A stretch of DNA of 64,000 nucleotides from Palsa-506 sp963836355 (GTDB lineage Bacteria > Actinomycetota > Actinomycetes > Streptosporangiales > Streptosporangiaceae). The stretch's first letter is position 1, and each line of letters begins with the position of its first letter. Shown piece after piece: positions 46,315 to 55,228 of this stretch. A program made the position numbers and the translations under genes. The notes beneath the pieces are model-generated. The model worked only from the letters and a program-made list of their open reading frames with translations. It was not told the origin of the DNA and made no database searches. Location of the stretch: NCBI GenBank assembly GCA_963836355.1, contig CAWIJO010000002.1, positions 434,001 through 498,000 on the forward strand, in the 5' to 3' direction.

Positions 46315-47319
46315 ATGGCCGTGGAGGAGCTCTGCTGCGCGTGGAATTGCGAGGGCCGCTGGTGCCGCGGCGCCCGGATCGTGCCGGTCGCCGACAACTA
46401 CGACCGGCTCGGGTACGCAGCTGATGCGATCACCCGCGATAGCCGGTACACCCGGTACGTGGACGCCGGGCACATGCTCCGCAGCCATGCCAGCGCGATG
46501 ATCCCGCCGGCGCTGCGCCGGCTCGCCCGCCAGCCTGGCGACGATGTGCTGCTGGCCTGCCCGGGGATGGTGTACCGCCGCGACGCCATCGACTGGCAGC
46601 ACACCGGGACCCCGCACCAGCTCGACCTGTGGCGGGTCACCCGCCGGGCGGTGAGCGGCACCGGCCTGGACCAGATGATCACGGTCCTGCTCGGTGCGCT
46701 CGCACCGGGCCGGCCCCACCGCCAGGTGCCCCGGACGCACCCGTACACGCTGCACGGCCGCCAGGTGGATGTGTACCACGATGGCCGCTGGGTGGAGGTA
46801 TGGGAATGCGGCCTGGCCCATCCCGGCGTGCTGGCCGCCGCCGGGCTCGCGGGACGGACAGGGCTTGCCCTCGGCATGGGCCTGGACCGGCTGCTCATGC
46901 TGGCCAAGGGCATCCCCGACATCCGGTTGCTCCGCTCCGGCGATCCCCGGGTCGCCCGCCAGATGCTCGACCTCGCCCGATACCAGCACGTCTCCTCGAT
47001 GCCGGCGATCACCCGGGACCTGTCCGTCGCCGTCTCCGCTGACGACGATGAGGAAACTCTCGGCGGCCGGGTCCGCGATGCCCTCGGCGTCGACGCGAGC
47101 TGCGTCGAGGAAGTCAGGGTACTTTCCGCTACCGCCTGCAGGCAGCTGCCCGCGTCAGCGATCAGCCGCCTCGGAGCCAGGCCTGGGCAGCAGAACCTGC
47201 TGGTCCAAGTCGTCCTGCGCGCCCTGGACAAGACACTCACCAGCCAGGCCGCCAACGCCCTGCGTGACCGGATCTACCAGGCGCTTCACCAGGGAACGCA
47301 CTACCGATGGGCCGGATGA
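46315..47319 (+). CDS. PheS-like class II synthetase core fused to FDX-ACB domain, 5' damaged
   Basis: 334 residues from ATG 46315; the true N-terminus was probably longer. In the same frame before a TAG at 46312-46314 the sequence RTLTLRD resembles the usual start. Core motifs of PheS: DNYDRLGYAADAITRDSRYT, MLRSHASAMIPPALRRLA (motif 2 region), VLLACPGMVYRRDAID, HTGTPHQLDLWRV and the motif 3 segment LALGMGLDRLLMLAKGIPDI with Arg. The end (SSMPAITRDLSVAVSADDDE, NALRDRIYQALHQG) is an FDX-ACB anticodon-binding domain normally found on PheT or in mitochondrial enzymes. It is a stand-alone paralogue of unknown substrate. The IS30 insertion lies 80 bases upstream and probably removed its promoter. 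Confidence 0.72.
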   Translation: MAVEELCCAWNCEGRWCRGARIVPVADNYDRLGYAADAITRDSRYTRYVDAGHMLRSHASAMIPPALRRLARQPGDDVLLACPGMVYRRDAIDWQHTGTPHQLDLWRVTRRAVSGTGLDQMITVLLGALAPGRPHRQVPRTHPYTLHGRQVDVYHDGRWVEVWECGLAHPGVLAAAGLAGRTGLALGMGLDRLLMLAKGIPDIRLLRSGDPRVARQMLDLARYQHVSSMPAITRDLSVAVSADDDEETLGGRVRDALGVDASCVEEVRVLSATACRQLPASAISRLGARPGQQNLLVQVVLRALDKTLTSQAANALRDRIYQALHQGTHYRWAG

Positions 47320-47755
47320 CCCCTGGCTAAATACCCCGTGTCGCAATCAACCGGAACACTGATGGATACCTGCCGTATTAAGGCCGCTGCTTCCTGATAG
47401 CCGCGTCCGGCGGCGCGGTGCCGAGCCCTTCCAGCCACCGCGGACAATCACGCTGCGTGATCGATACTCGGCATGGCGACGCGCACACTGCCGCCGATCG
47501 GTGTGCCGGCTGATTCGGTACAGATCATGGCCTTGACACCCCAGATCGGCTGATCTGGGCGCTGGTTGTGCCATGCATGCACGCTCGCAGCGGTCGTACG
47601 GCAGGTGGGTGTTCCGGGAGACCTGCGTTTTGTCCTCTTGCCTCCGCCGAACCCCGGGGTGGTGTGCTTGGCCGGCGGTGAGCCTTCTTCGGAGGTCACC
47701 GTGTTCTCACCTTGCGCCGGGCGCCAGTTCGGGCACCCTGTCCTCACGCGGCCGG
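47320..47755. other. no confident gene
   Basis: Short open frames occur on both strands without homology I can recognise. The region separates the PheS-like gene from the convergent ABC-2 operon. Confidence 0.45.
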
Positions 47756-48802
47756 TCATGACTGGCGGCGGCTGAGCTGCCAGAAGCAGTACCCGGCGAG
47801 GGCGAGGGCGAGGGCGAGGTAGATCGCGGTCTCGGTGCCCTGGATGGCCCAGTAGCGGCTGGTGGGCTGGTAGGTGGCGCCGATCCGGATGCCGTGGCTG
47901 GTCAGGCACTGCGTCCAGGCGGGACTGCCTGAAAGTGCCAACGACCTGCAGGCAGCCGGGTTGGTGCTGACTGGCTGCCCGGCGGCGTTGACGGCTCCGG
48001 CGGAGAGGATCCAGGCGCCGGGGTGGCTGGGGAGGAATTGGGTGCCAAACGCGAAGGTGCCGTTGGGCCCTATCTGAGTCTGGAGTGCGTTGAAGGAGCT
48101 GAGCGCTGCGGTCGTGTGATCGGGCGGGAACATGTGCGGGCGGATCCACAGCGGCGTGGCGACCTGGATGGCAACGAAGATGACCAGGGTGAGGGCCATG
48201 GCTGGGATGGCGCGGCGGATGATGACCCCGGTGGTGACGCCGAGGGTGAAAGCGAACGCGGCGTAGCCGAGCGGGGCGATGCCGTGGGCATCGAAGGCCA
48301 GCGGGCTGAGCGGGCCCATGCCGAGCGGGAAAGTGCTGCGGGTCGCGAGGCGGGCGGCCTGGCCGATGGGTGCGGCCCACCAGGCCTGGATGAGGCTGAG
48401 CGCTTCAGTGACGGCCATGGCGGCCAGGCTGGTCAGCGCGAGCTTGACGGCGAGCCACCGGGTACGGGTGACGCTCTGGGTCCAGGCCAGCCGGAACGTC
48501 CCGGCCTCGAACTCGCGGGCGATCAGCGGGGCTCCCCAGAAGATGCCGATGACGGCGGGCGCGAGGACGACGCCCGCGATGCCGAGCATGTACACGATCG
48601 GGTAGAGGCCGGCGCCCACCTGGCTGAGGAAGGTGCTGGCGAGCTGCCCGCAACTGCCGCCGTGGCAGCCGGTGATCCCGCTGGCGGAATACAGGCTGGC
48701 CACATGCGGCCCGGTGACCGCCAGCAGGACCGCGAACACGGCCAGCGCCGCGAGCGCGGTGACGGCGTGAGCCCGGAACTGGCGCCAGGTCAGCCAGGTC
48801 AT
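47756..48802 (-). CDS. ABC-2 type transporter permease
   Basis: 348 residues. It starts MTWLTWRQFRAHAVTALAAL, a common opening of actinobacterial ABC-2 permeases. Six hydrophobic segments are visible: ALAALAVFAVLLAVTG, GLYPIVYMLGIAGVVLAPAV, LALTSLAAMAVTEA, PLGYAAFAFTLGVTTGVIIR, MALTLVIFVAIQV and AIYLALALALAGYCFW. REFEAGTFRLAWTQSVTRTR is the conserved cytoplasmic coupling segment. Its start overlaps the ATPase stop by 4 bases (ATGA), so it is coupled. The transported substrate is unknown; such systems export drugs, peptides or lipids. Confidence 0.85.
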   Translation of the reverse strand: MTWLTWRQFRAHAVTALAALAVFAVLLAVTGPHVASLYSASGITGCHGGSCGQLASTFLSQVGAGLYPIVYMLGIAGVVLAPAVIGIFWGAPLIAREFEAGTFRLAWTQSVTRTRWLAVKLALTSLAAMAVTEALSLIQAWWAAPIGQAARLATRSTFPLGMGPLSPLAFDAHGIAPLGYAAFAFTLGVTTGVIIRRAIPAMALTLVIFVAIQVATPLWIRPHMFPPDHTTAALSSFNALQTQIGPNGTFAFGTQFLPSHPGAWILSAGAVNAAGQPVSTNPAACRSLALSGSPAWTQCLTSHGIRIGATYQPTSRYWAIQGTETAIYLALALALAGYCFWQLSRRQS

Positions 48803-49689
48803 TTCTGCACCTCCAGCTGGCCGCGGCGGCCGCGTCTGGTTGCCTGGCTCATGTAGGCCAGGGTCAGGTCTTCCAGGCCGACCTCGGAGACCGTCCAGGC
48901 CGGGTCGAGGACCGGCCCGCTGGTGCGCACCAGCAGCGTGCTCTGGACGTCGGTGTGGCTGGCGGAGATGACCTCCTGCCCGGCCGGCAAGGTGGCCTGG
49001 TCCCGGCGCGGGCCGGTGAGCAGGTGGTGGGTGGCCAGCAGCTCCTCGACCGGTCCAGCGACCCGTACCCGCGAGCCGACCAGCACGATCAGGTAGTCGC
49101 AGACCCGCTCCAGATCTCCGATGAGGTGGGAGGACAGCACCACTGACAGGTCCTGCTCGGCGACGGCCTCCATCAGGTCTTGCAGGAACTCCCGCCGGGC
49201 CAGCGGGTCCAGGCTGGCCACCGGCTCATCCAGGATCAGCAGCTCGGGCCGCTTGGCGACCGCCAGGGTGAGCGCGAGCTGGGCGCGCTGACCGCCGGAC
49301 AGCTTCCCCGCCTTCTGGCCAGGATCCAGATCGAGCCGCTCGATCCGCCCGCGGGCCAGCTCTTCGTCCCAGCGCGGGTTGAGGTGCGTGCCTAAGGCGA
49401 GGTGATCGGCGACCGACAGCCTGGCGTAGACCGGCGCGTCCTGGGCCAGGAACCCCACCCTGGCCAGCTGTGCGGGGCTGGCCGGGGGCGGGCTCCCGAG
49501 CACCTCGATCGTGCCTGTGTTCGGGGCCAGCAACCCGGTGGCCAGGTTCAGCAGGGTCGTCTTCCCGGCCCCGTTCGGGCCGACCAGGCCCACGACCTGC
49601 CCGGCCGGGATGGAAAGCGTGCAGTCGGCCAGCGCCCACAGCCGCCGGTACCGCTTGCCGAGCCCGCGAGTCTGCAAGACGGCGGTCAT
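48799..49689 (-). CDS. ABC transporter ATP-binding protein
   Basis: 296 residues. Walker A VGPNGAGKTTLLNLATG near residue 35, Q-loop GFLAQDAPVY, signature KLSGGQRAQLALTLAV, Walker B LLILDEPVASLDPLARREFL and switch His VVLSSHLIGDLERVC. The C-terminal 70 residues are the usual regulatory extension of YtrB-like ATPases. It overlaps both the upstream regulator and the downstream permease by 4 bases, giving a tightly coupled three-gene operon under the GntR repressor. Confidence 0.93.
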   Translation of the reverse strand: MTAVLQTRGLGKRYRRLWALADCTLSIPAGQVVGLVGPNGAGKTTLLNLATGLLAPNTGTIEVLGSPPPASPAQLARVGFLAQDAPVYARLSVADHLALGTHLNPRWDEELARGRIERLDLDPGQKAGKLSGGQRAQLALTLAVAKRPELLILDEPVASLDPLARREFLQDLMEAVAEQDLSVVLSSHLIGDLERVCDYLIVLVGSRVRVAGPVEELLATHHLLTGPRRDQATLPAGQEVISASHTDVQSTLLVRTSGPVLDPAWTVSEVGLEDLTLAYMSQATRRGRRGQLEVQK

Positions 49690-50090
49690 GCTATGCCCTC
49701 CTCAGCGGCGGACCGAAATGTGTTCAGGAACAGGGCCTCGATGGACTCGTCATCCAGCCCGGCGCGGCGCGCCTTGGCCAGCCACCGCTGCAGGTCGCGG
49801 CGCAGCGGCCCGTGCGCGGCCAGTGAGGCGTCACCGAGCGTCCCGGTCACGAACGTCCCGATCCCCGGCCGGGCCGCCGCGAGGCTTTCGTATTCCAGTT
49901 CCCGGTAGGCCTTGAGCACGGTGTTCGGGTTGATCGCCAGTCTCGCCACCACGTCCTTGACCGTGGGCAGCTGGTCGCCCTCGCGCAGCAGGCCCAGCCG
50001 CAGCGCCTGGCGCACCTGGTGGATCAACTGCCGGTACGGCGCGACACCGGACCGGCCGTCCAGGTGGAACTCGATCACCATGCTCTCCAT
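49686..50090 (-). CDS. GntR-family (YtrA subfamily) repressor
   Basis: 134 residues from ATG 50090; an ATG nine bases later is also possible. The winged helix is VIEFHLDGRSGVAPYRQLIH, LLREGDQLPTVKDVVARLAI and NPNTVLKAYRELEYESLAAA, typical of YtrA, with only a short helical C-terminal part (RRDLQRWLAKARRAGLDDES). YtrA proteins repress their own ABC transporter operon and respond to cell-wall-active compounds. The operon promoter and a 12-bp palindrome lie just upstream. Confidence 0.92.
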   Translation of the reverse strand: MESMVIEFHLDGRSGVAPYRQLIHQVRQALRLGLLREGDQLPTVKDVVARLAINPNTVLKAYRELEYESLAAARPGIGTFVTGTLGDASLAAHGPLRRDLQRWLAKARRAGLDDESIEALFLNTFRSAAEEGIA

Positions 50091-50094
50091 TCAT

Positions 50095-50138
50095 CTAGGC
50101 TCCTAGCACTATAACTATCTATTTAGCTTGCGTGTCAA
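50095..50138 (-). promoter_or_regulatory. promoter and palindromic operator of the GntR-ABC operon
   Basis: On the minus strand TTGACA (50138-50133) and TATAGT (50113-50108) are 19 bases apart. A near-perfect 12-bp palindrome CTAGGAGCCTAG (50106-50095) covers the expected transcription start and is a likely site for the GntR protein. The stretch is unusually AT-rich for this genome. Confidence 0.65.
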
Positions 50139-50626
50139 GGGGATGCACGTGGCCGCGCAGCACCCAGGCACGCCAGCAGGGGGCAGGCACGCCAGCAGGG
50201 GCCGATGACGGCTGGAGGCGAAGAGCCGGCCCAGCCGGGAAGGCCGCACCATCGCAGGCCCTGTTGCCAGGCGGCCCGGCTGTCTCGGCTATCTGGGAGG
50301 TGCACGCACGCGCTCACCCCGCGCGCTATGACACCACACCACACCTTTGCTACGGCCAGCGGATTACTGGATCAGCCCGGCCGGTATGCGGAAAGGCTCC
50401 GATGCTCACAAGTCACACAGACGCGCAGGGCCACCACATCAGCGATCAGACCCGTGGCGGCGCCAGGAGGCAAGAACCACCCGGCGGGACCGAGCGCGGT
50501 CTCTACCGTCCGGCTCAGCCAAGCCGCCAGTACCGCCGCGCCCCAGCCAGCCCTGGCCTAGCCCTGATGATTCACGCGCGGCCAGCTATTCGCCACGCTG
50601 CTCGCCCGTATCGACCAGGACGCCTC
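50114..50626. other. no confident gene upstream of the HTH ORF
   Basis: The frame of the next gene is open back to 50132, but its composition (Arg/Pro/Ala-rich, no motif) gives no support for coding. Part of the region is the divergent promoter of the GntR operon. Confidence 0.45.
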
Positions 50627-50929
50627 ATGAACCGCCCCGCCCTTCACCTCACCCGCCCCGGCCAGCTCCCCGCTCCCCGCACCGGCGACGACAGCCTCGA
50701 CGTCCTCAGCCAGGCGATCGACAACCTCGCCCGGCGCCGCACCGCCTACTGGCGCGGTGACTCAGCCGTCCGGCTCCACGCGCTGGCCAGCCTCATCGCC
50801 CAGGCCGAGCAGCTCCTGCCCCAGGCCATCTGCGACGCCCGCGACCAGGAACTCACCTGGACCCAGATCGGCGAGCTCCTGGGCACCAGCCCCGCCACAG
50901 CAGCACGCCGCTACCGGAACAAACCATGA
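50627..50929 (+). CDS. small helix-turn-helix protein
   Basis: 100 residues from ATG 50627, with AGGA 8 bases upstream. The helical N-terminal half (DDSLDVLSQAIDNLARRRTA) is followed by ALASLIAQAEQLLPQAICDA and a C-terminal DNA-binding helix-turn-helix RDQELTWTQIGELLGTSPAT, AARRYR. Similar short proteins are common in actinobacteria and often have no known target. An in-frame extension upstream is possible but has no ribosome site or motif. Confidence 0.65.
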   Translation: MNRPALHLTRPGQLPAPRTGDDSLDVLSQAIDNLARRRTAYWRGDSAVRLHALASLIAQAEQLLPQAICDARDQELTWTQIGELLGTSPATAARRYRNKP

Positions 50930-51113
50930 TCCACTTGACAAGAATCACCGGCATAATGCCGATGAGCGGACGTATGAGCGGAGTTTGGCTACGTAGCAGG
51001 CAGCGGGACCCCACCGGCCAGCCGACGCGCAGCTCGGGACTCCCTGCCAACCTTCTCATCGAAAGTGACCTCGAGCATGGCTCATCCGCGCTTGGTGAAG
51101 CTGGACGCTAGGG

Positions 51114-52271
51114 CTAATCTGCCGATCGTGAAATGCCGTTTCGGGTGTACCAGTCAGTTATTGCCCTTTCCTTGAGCAGTTCTGCCCCCTGTTTACTACT
51201 CCCGACAACGGCGAGATCGGCTATGACAGCGTCACGCATCTCTGCTGAAGCAGCAGTTGGATGGAGATGGATCATGCAGAGTGCATGATTGAACTCGTAT
51301 AGGACCCAGCCTCGGGGACCGCGACGCCTGATCGCTTCGGCCAGAGCCTTTTCTGCTTCGGCCCAAAGCGGGTTACGGGAATCCTTGAGCGCGTAGCCGA
51401 GCTGAGCGTGGTTTCGGTGGTAGCGTCTCTCAGTGTCGGAGGCAATCAGCGCCCTGAAAACGGGGATTGTCCGCTCCATTTTCTCCTTTTCGCCGTCCCG
51501 GTTCCAAGACGCCTGGCGCTGCCGAGATGCCTGGAGAAATGCCTGCGCCTTTATCAGCGGGCTAGCAGCTGCGATCGCTTGATCAAGTTGCTCCTGACTC
51601 GGGGGTGCCACGCCCGAAGCAGGGCTCAGCGTGCGCTCCAGAAGCTCTAGCGCAGCTGCATCCCGGGCGGCTTGTTCGTCTAGAAACTGCTTGACCTCAC
51701 CTGTGGCCATCGATGCGGCTTGCTGGGTGATCTGGTCAATCTCGGAGGCACGGAACGCGCCGGCTGCCCTGAGCCGTGTGAGCAGGTATGACGCGACGAA
51801 TCCCCACACTACGAAGGCGACTAGGAGTGTGGCCGCCGTGACGCGGGCCGCGTCAGTGTCGCCTAGGGCCGCCCCGATTGACGCAACGAGGTTCCGTGCC
51901 GGGATGCCCGCGCGGCCAAGCTCAACGAGGCCCACGCCGACGAGGATCTTAGTAAGCCAGTCGGAAATCTGCTCTAGATTCGTGTTCGGCCTGTAGTCAG
52001 CGATCTCATCTGGTCCAGGTGCCGTATTTCCTTGAAGGGTTCGAGGTATTCCGAAAAGGAAACCCAGAAAGGCTCCCACCGCGGTTGCCGCCGCCACCAC
52101 GCCACAGCCCACTCCCAGCGCGCGCCACGCTGCAGAAACTCCGAGCGTTGCACAGTAGGCTGCAAATCCAAGCAGTGCTAAGAGCGGTACGCCGATAATC
52201 AATCCTAGGAGCCACATTCCGACCTGCCGGCGGGCGGTAATTTCCTCACGCCTATTCTGATTGTGCTGCAC
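51114..52271 (-). CDS. pYEATS-associated-type membrane protein (candidate immunity component)
   Basis: 385 residues. Two hydrophobic helices at 17-40 (VGMWLLGLIIGVPLLALLGF) and 52-75, then the motif GAFLGFLFGIPRTLQG and YRPNTNLEQISDWLTKILVG with VGLVEL. A further membrane helix is VTAATLLVAFVVWGFVASYL. The FGIPR and NTNLEQISDWLTKILVG pattern is, from memory, that of the three-helix membrane module found with bacterial YEATS-like domains, predicted to act in immunity or conflict systems. After it a coiled-coil (EIDQITQQAASMATGEVKQF) leads into a TPR-like C-terminus (NHAQLGYALKDSRNPLWAEA). GC is lower than the surroundings. No YEATS gene is adjacent. Confidence 0.7.
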   Translation of the reverse strand: MQHNQNRREEITARRQVGMWLLGLIIGVPLLALLGFAAYCATLGVSAAWRALGVGCGVVAAATAVGAFLGFLFGIPRTLQGNTAPGPDEIADYRPNTNLEQISDWLTKILVGVGLVELGRAGIPARNLVASIGAALGDTDAARVTAATLLVAFVVWGFVASYLLTRLRAAGAFRASEIDQITQQAASMATGEVKQFLDEQAARDAAALELLERTLSPASGVAPPSQEQLDQAIAAASPLIKAQAFLQASRQRQASWNRDGEKEKMERTIPVFRALIASDTERRYHRNHAQLGYALKDSRNPLWAEAEKALAEAIRRRGPRGWVLYEFNHALCMIHLHPTAASAEMRDAVIADLAVVGSSKQGAELLKERAITDWYTRNGISRSAD

Positions 52272-52893
52272 AATCGCTCCATCCTTACTGCTATTCCGAG
52301 CGTATGCCAGAGCTGCTCCAGACGCATCTCCTGCCGCACAACAGTGACATCAACGATGGCTAGAATGGGACCCAGAGAGTCTCATCGCACACTACTTGCA
52401 AGTAGTAATCCAGGAGAATTATTCATTGCACCCTGGCTCATCCTGACCTGCGACGACGGTCGGGACAAGCCATCAATGAATAAGCCTCCAGCTCTCCCTT
52501 CTTGCTATGCGTTGCGTACATAGAGGTTGACGCGGTTGTGGGCAGCGTCATTTACGCGGTCTTCAATATTGTCCCAACCGCCCCCACGCCGCCTTAGCCC
52601 GATCGGTGCAAGCTCCGCCAACGATGATGCCACCTTCTCGGGGAGGTTAACAGTGTCGACCAATCGACCGCGCGCATCTATCCCAGACGACCGCTTCTGC
52701 CGCTGGTAGCGGACAGCTATTGCCGGGCTGAGCGTGCCGCGAGGGGACGGGCACGGCAGCGCAGCGGGATGATGTTCTTCATGTGGGTGTATATGGTGAC
52801 CTGGATCGTTCAGGATGGTGCTCCTGAACTTGGTCGCGGCTCGTATCTGCCCGGTGTCGGGCTGCGGGCCGACTGCCGGCCGACTGCCTCAGC
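52272..52893. other. lower-GC intergenic region
   Basis: About 620 bases with no recognisable gene. Base composition is less GC-rich than the average of the window, as in the membrane protein next to it. The promoters of that gene and of the split gene should lie here. Confidence 0.5.
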
Positions 52894-53245
52894 GTGGGCC
52901 CGCCCAGGACACCGGTGGATGGCATCGCGGAACTGGCGGATCGCGCCGGCGGCCACTTGCATGAACTCACCGGATCGGCCGGGGCTGCCCGGGATGTGTA
53001 CTCCGGCGAGGGGCCTGCGCAGCGGCATGCCGGCTCGGAGTTCGTGATCACCACCGGTGATCAGGCGTTTATCGCCCGGACCGCAGGGCGAGCGTCCGTG
53101 GTCGCTGCCGGTTCGCGCTTTACCGCGCAGTGCATGCTCAGCGTGGTGGCCGACTACGAGTGGGATGCATTCGTCCTGCCCGATCTGCGCAGCGACTGGT
53201 ACGTGCGCCGTCTGAAGATCGAGCACAGTCAGATAGATGACGTCG

Positions 53246-54574
53246 CTAGTGTCCCGCGCCAGAAATCTTAGCGATATATTTTGCTAGGGAATCGAGAACC
53301 TCTTCGGCGGTCTTGGTCCAGGCGAATGGGCGCGGGTTCTGGTTCCAGGTATCGGTCCAGGCGCGGATGTCGGCTTCGAGCGCCTGCACGGATTTGTGCA
53401 CGCCGCGGCGGATCATCTGGTCTGTCAGGTAGCCGAACCATCGCTCGACCTGGTTGATCCAGGACGAGCCGGTCGGCGTGAAGTGCAGGTGGAACCGCGG
53501 GTGGCGGGCCAGCCAGTCCTGGATGACGGCGGTCTTGCAGTTGGCGAGGTTGTCGCAGATCATGTGCACCTCCAGCCCGGCGGGTACGTTCTTGTCGATC
53601 CTGGCCAGGAACTTCTTGAACTCAGCGGCCCGGTGCCGGCGGTACAGGGAGCTGATGACGGTGCCGTCGGCGATGCTGAACGCGGCGAACAGGCCGGTCG
53701 TCTCGTGCCGGGTGTAGTCGTGGCTGCGCCGCTCGGGCACGCCCGGCATCATCGGCAGCACCGGCTGGGACCGGTCCAGTGCCTGGATGCCCGATTTCCC
53801 GTCCACGCACAGCACCACCGCCTTCTCCGGCGGGTTGTGGTACAGGCCGGCCACGTCGACGACCTTCTCCACGAAGAACGGGTCAAAGGACAGCTTGAAG
53901 GTGCCGGTTAAGTGCGGCTTGAGGTCGAACTTGCGCCAGATCCGCCCGATCGTGGATCTGGACAGCCCGCTGCGCTCGGCCATCGAGGCCCGTGACCAGT
54001 GCGTGGCGTCCTCCGGGGTCTCCTCCAAGGTGGCGGTGACGACCTCCTCGACCTGATCCAGCAGGATCGACGGCGGCCGGCCCGGCCGCAGCTCATCGTG
54101 CAGGCCATCCAGCCGCCCGGCGATGAACCGGCCCCGCCAGCGGCCAATGGTCGACTCATCCACCCCCAGGTCGGCGGCGACCTGCTTGTTCGTCCTGCCA
54201 TCCGCGCACGCCAGCACGATCTTCGCGCGCAGCGCCAGGTACCGGGCGGTCTTCGCGCGGCCGGCCCACCGGATCAGCTGGGCCCGCTCTGCTTCCTCCA
54301 GGGCCAGCCCGGCTTTCGGGTGGCCGACCGGCGCGGCATCCTCCAGCCCGGCCAGCCGCTCTGCGGCGAACTCGCGCCGCCACTTGGACACCGACTTGAC
54401 CGCCACCCCCAGCTCCCGCGCAGCGGCAGCATTGGACATCCCCTCGGCGCACGCCAGGATGATCCGGGCCCGGTCAGCCTTCCGGCGCCCCGGCAGTCCC
54501 GCCCGGTGCGCCAGCTCAGTCCGCTCATCTTCAGACAGCACAATCTGCACAGCAGAAGGACCAGAATGCGGCAT
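53246..54574 (-). CDS. IS630-family transposase
   Basis: 442 residues. Two helix-turn-helix regions in tandem: ILACAEGMSNAAAARELGVA, VKSVSKWRREF and IVLACADGRTNKQVAADLGV, DESTIGRWRGRF. A third winged region is SMAERSGLSRSTIGRIWRKF. DDE catalytic residues: D in VVLCVDGKSGIQALDRSQPV, D in HMICDNLANCKTAV and E in GSSWINQVERWFGYLTD. The TAG stop uses the outer TA plus the flanking C/G of the insertion site, so it lies outside the element. The gene appears intact. Confidence 0.95.
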   Translation of the reverse strand: MPHSGPSAVQIVLSEDERTELAHRAGLPGRRKADRARIILACAEGMSNAAAARELGVAVKSVSKWRREFAAERLAGLEDAAPVGHPKAGLALEEAERAQLIRWAGRAKTARYLALRAKIVLACADGRTNKQVAADLGVDESTIGRWRGRFIAGRLDGLHDELRPGRPPSILLDQVEEVVTATLEETPEDATHWSRASMAERSGLSRSTIGRIWRKFDLKPHLTGTFKLSFDPFFVEKVVDVAGLYHNPPEKAVVLCVDGKSGIQALDRSQPVLPMMPGVPERRSHDYTRHETTGLFAAFSIADGTVISSLYRRHRAAEFKKFLARIDKNVPAGLEVHMICDNLANCKTAVIQDWLARHPRFHLHFTPTGSSWINQVERWFGYLTDQMIRRGVHKSVQALEADIRAWTDTWNQNPRPFAWTKTAEEVLDSLAKYIAKISGAGH

Positions 54575-54623
54575 ACCCCGCAGGCTAGCAGAAATAATCC
54601 ATAGAATTTCAGACGCGGCATAC
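53249..54623. mobile_element. complete IS630-family element, 1375 bp, flanked by TA
   Basis: The ends are GTGTCCCGCGCCAGAAAT at 53249 and, reading inward from 54623, GTATGCCGCGTCTGAAAT: imperfect 18-bp inverted repeats. TA occurs directly outside both ends (53247-53248 and 54624-54625), the target duplication expected for IS630/Tc1-type elements. One transposase gene fills it. Confidence 0.9.
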
Positions 54624-54928
54624 TAGCGATCCAGGACGGGCTCTTGCCGGCCACTCGGGCATGGTACTTCGCACATTTGAGATCGAAAATATGAGCCGGC
54701 GAGACGATGACCGCGACTCCACGATCAAGGCCTGGTACTTGCTCGACCTGGCACCAGTCCAAGCCTCATAGAACGTCCGCTATTGCCGCATTGAGGTGCG
54801 ATGCCCGCGCACCCGGCACCAGCCGTCGGCGCCGGGGCAGGCACTGGCCGTGGCAATATGGGCACACCGCTGTGAGCGGATCCTCCGCCGCACGGGTAGC
54901 GCGGGAACGCGGGTGAGGAAGTGGGCGG

Positions 54929-55144
54929 ATGCAGGCAGCCGCCGGGGACCGGCTCCACGTGCACGGCAACATCGTGGGCCAGCCGGAACGGACGGGCGAG
55001 ATCATCGAGGTCCGCGGCGCGGACGGGGAACCTCCCTACCTGGTGCGTTTCGATGACGGTCACACGAGCCTGGTATTCCCCGGCCCGGACGCGATCATCG
55101 AGCACCCGCGCAGGAAGGGCAAGAAGAGGCCCGCGAAAGGCTGA
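54929..55144 (+). CDS. DUF1918 domain protein
   Basis: 71 residues from ATG 54929 (GAGGAAG upstream). The whole protein is one small beta-barrel domain: AAAGDRLHVHGNIVGQPERT, GEIIEVRGADGEPPYLVRF, DDGHTSLVFPGPDAIIEH, then a basic tail RRKGKKRPAKG. Actinobacteria encode many DUF1918 proteins of unknown role. It appears intact and monocistronic. The basic tail might bind nucleic acid. Confidence 0.88.
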   Translation: MQAAAGDRLHVHGNIVGQPERTGEIIEVRGADGEPPYLVRFDDGHTSLVFPGPDAIIEHPRRKGKKRPAKG

Positions 55145-55228
55145 GTAGCCCCGCAAACAGGCACCCGGCCAGCCCTACGCAGAACAATGCGCGCTCATGC
55201 CGCTGCGGGTGTAGCGGTTCGCGCCAGC

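Larger units (their letters stand above)
52894..54771 (+). pseudogene. unknown gene split by an IS630 insertion
   Basis: The 5' part (52894-53248) encodes GSEFVITTGDQAFIARTAGR, VVAAGSRFTAQCMLSVVADY, EWDAFVLPDLRSDWYVRRLK. Removing the IS630 copy and one TA (1377 bases, a multiple of three) continues the frame without a break into the 3' part (54624-54771), reading ALAGHSGMVLRTFEIENMSR and TIKAWYLLDLAPVQAS to a TAG. The restored protein would have about 166 residues. Exact in-frame rejoining supports this being a real gene. The start (GTG 52894) is uncertain. I do not recognise the family. Confidence 0.6.

Noticed and set aside
47448..48380. 310-codon His/Arg/Pro-rich minus-strand frame
   Set aside because: It is an out-of-frame reading of the ABC-2 permease gene and has biased composition.
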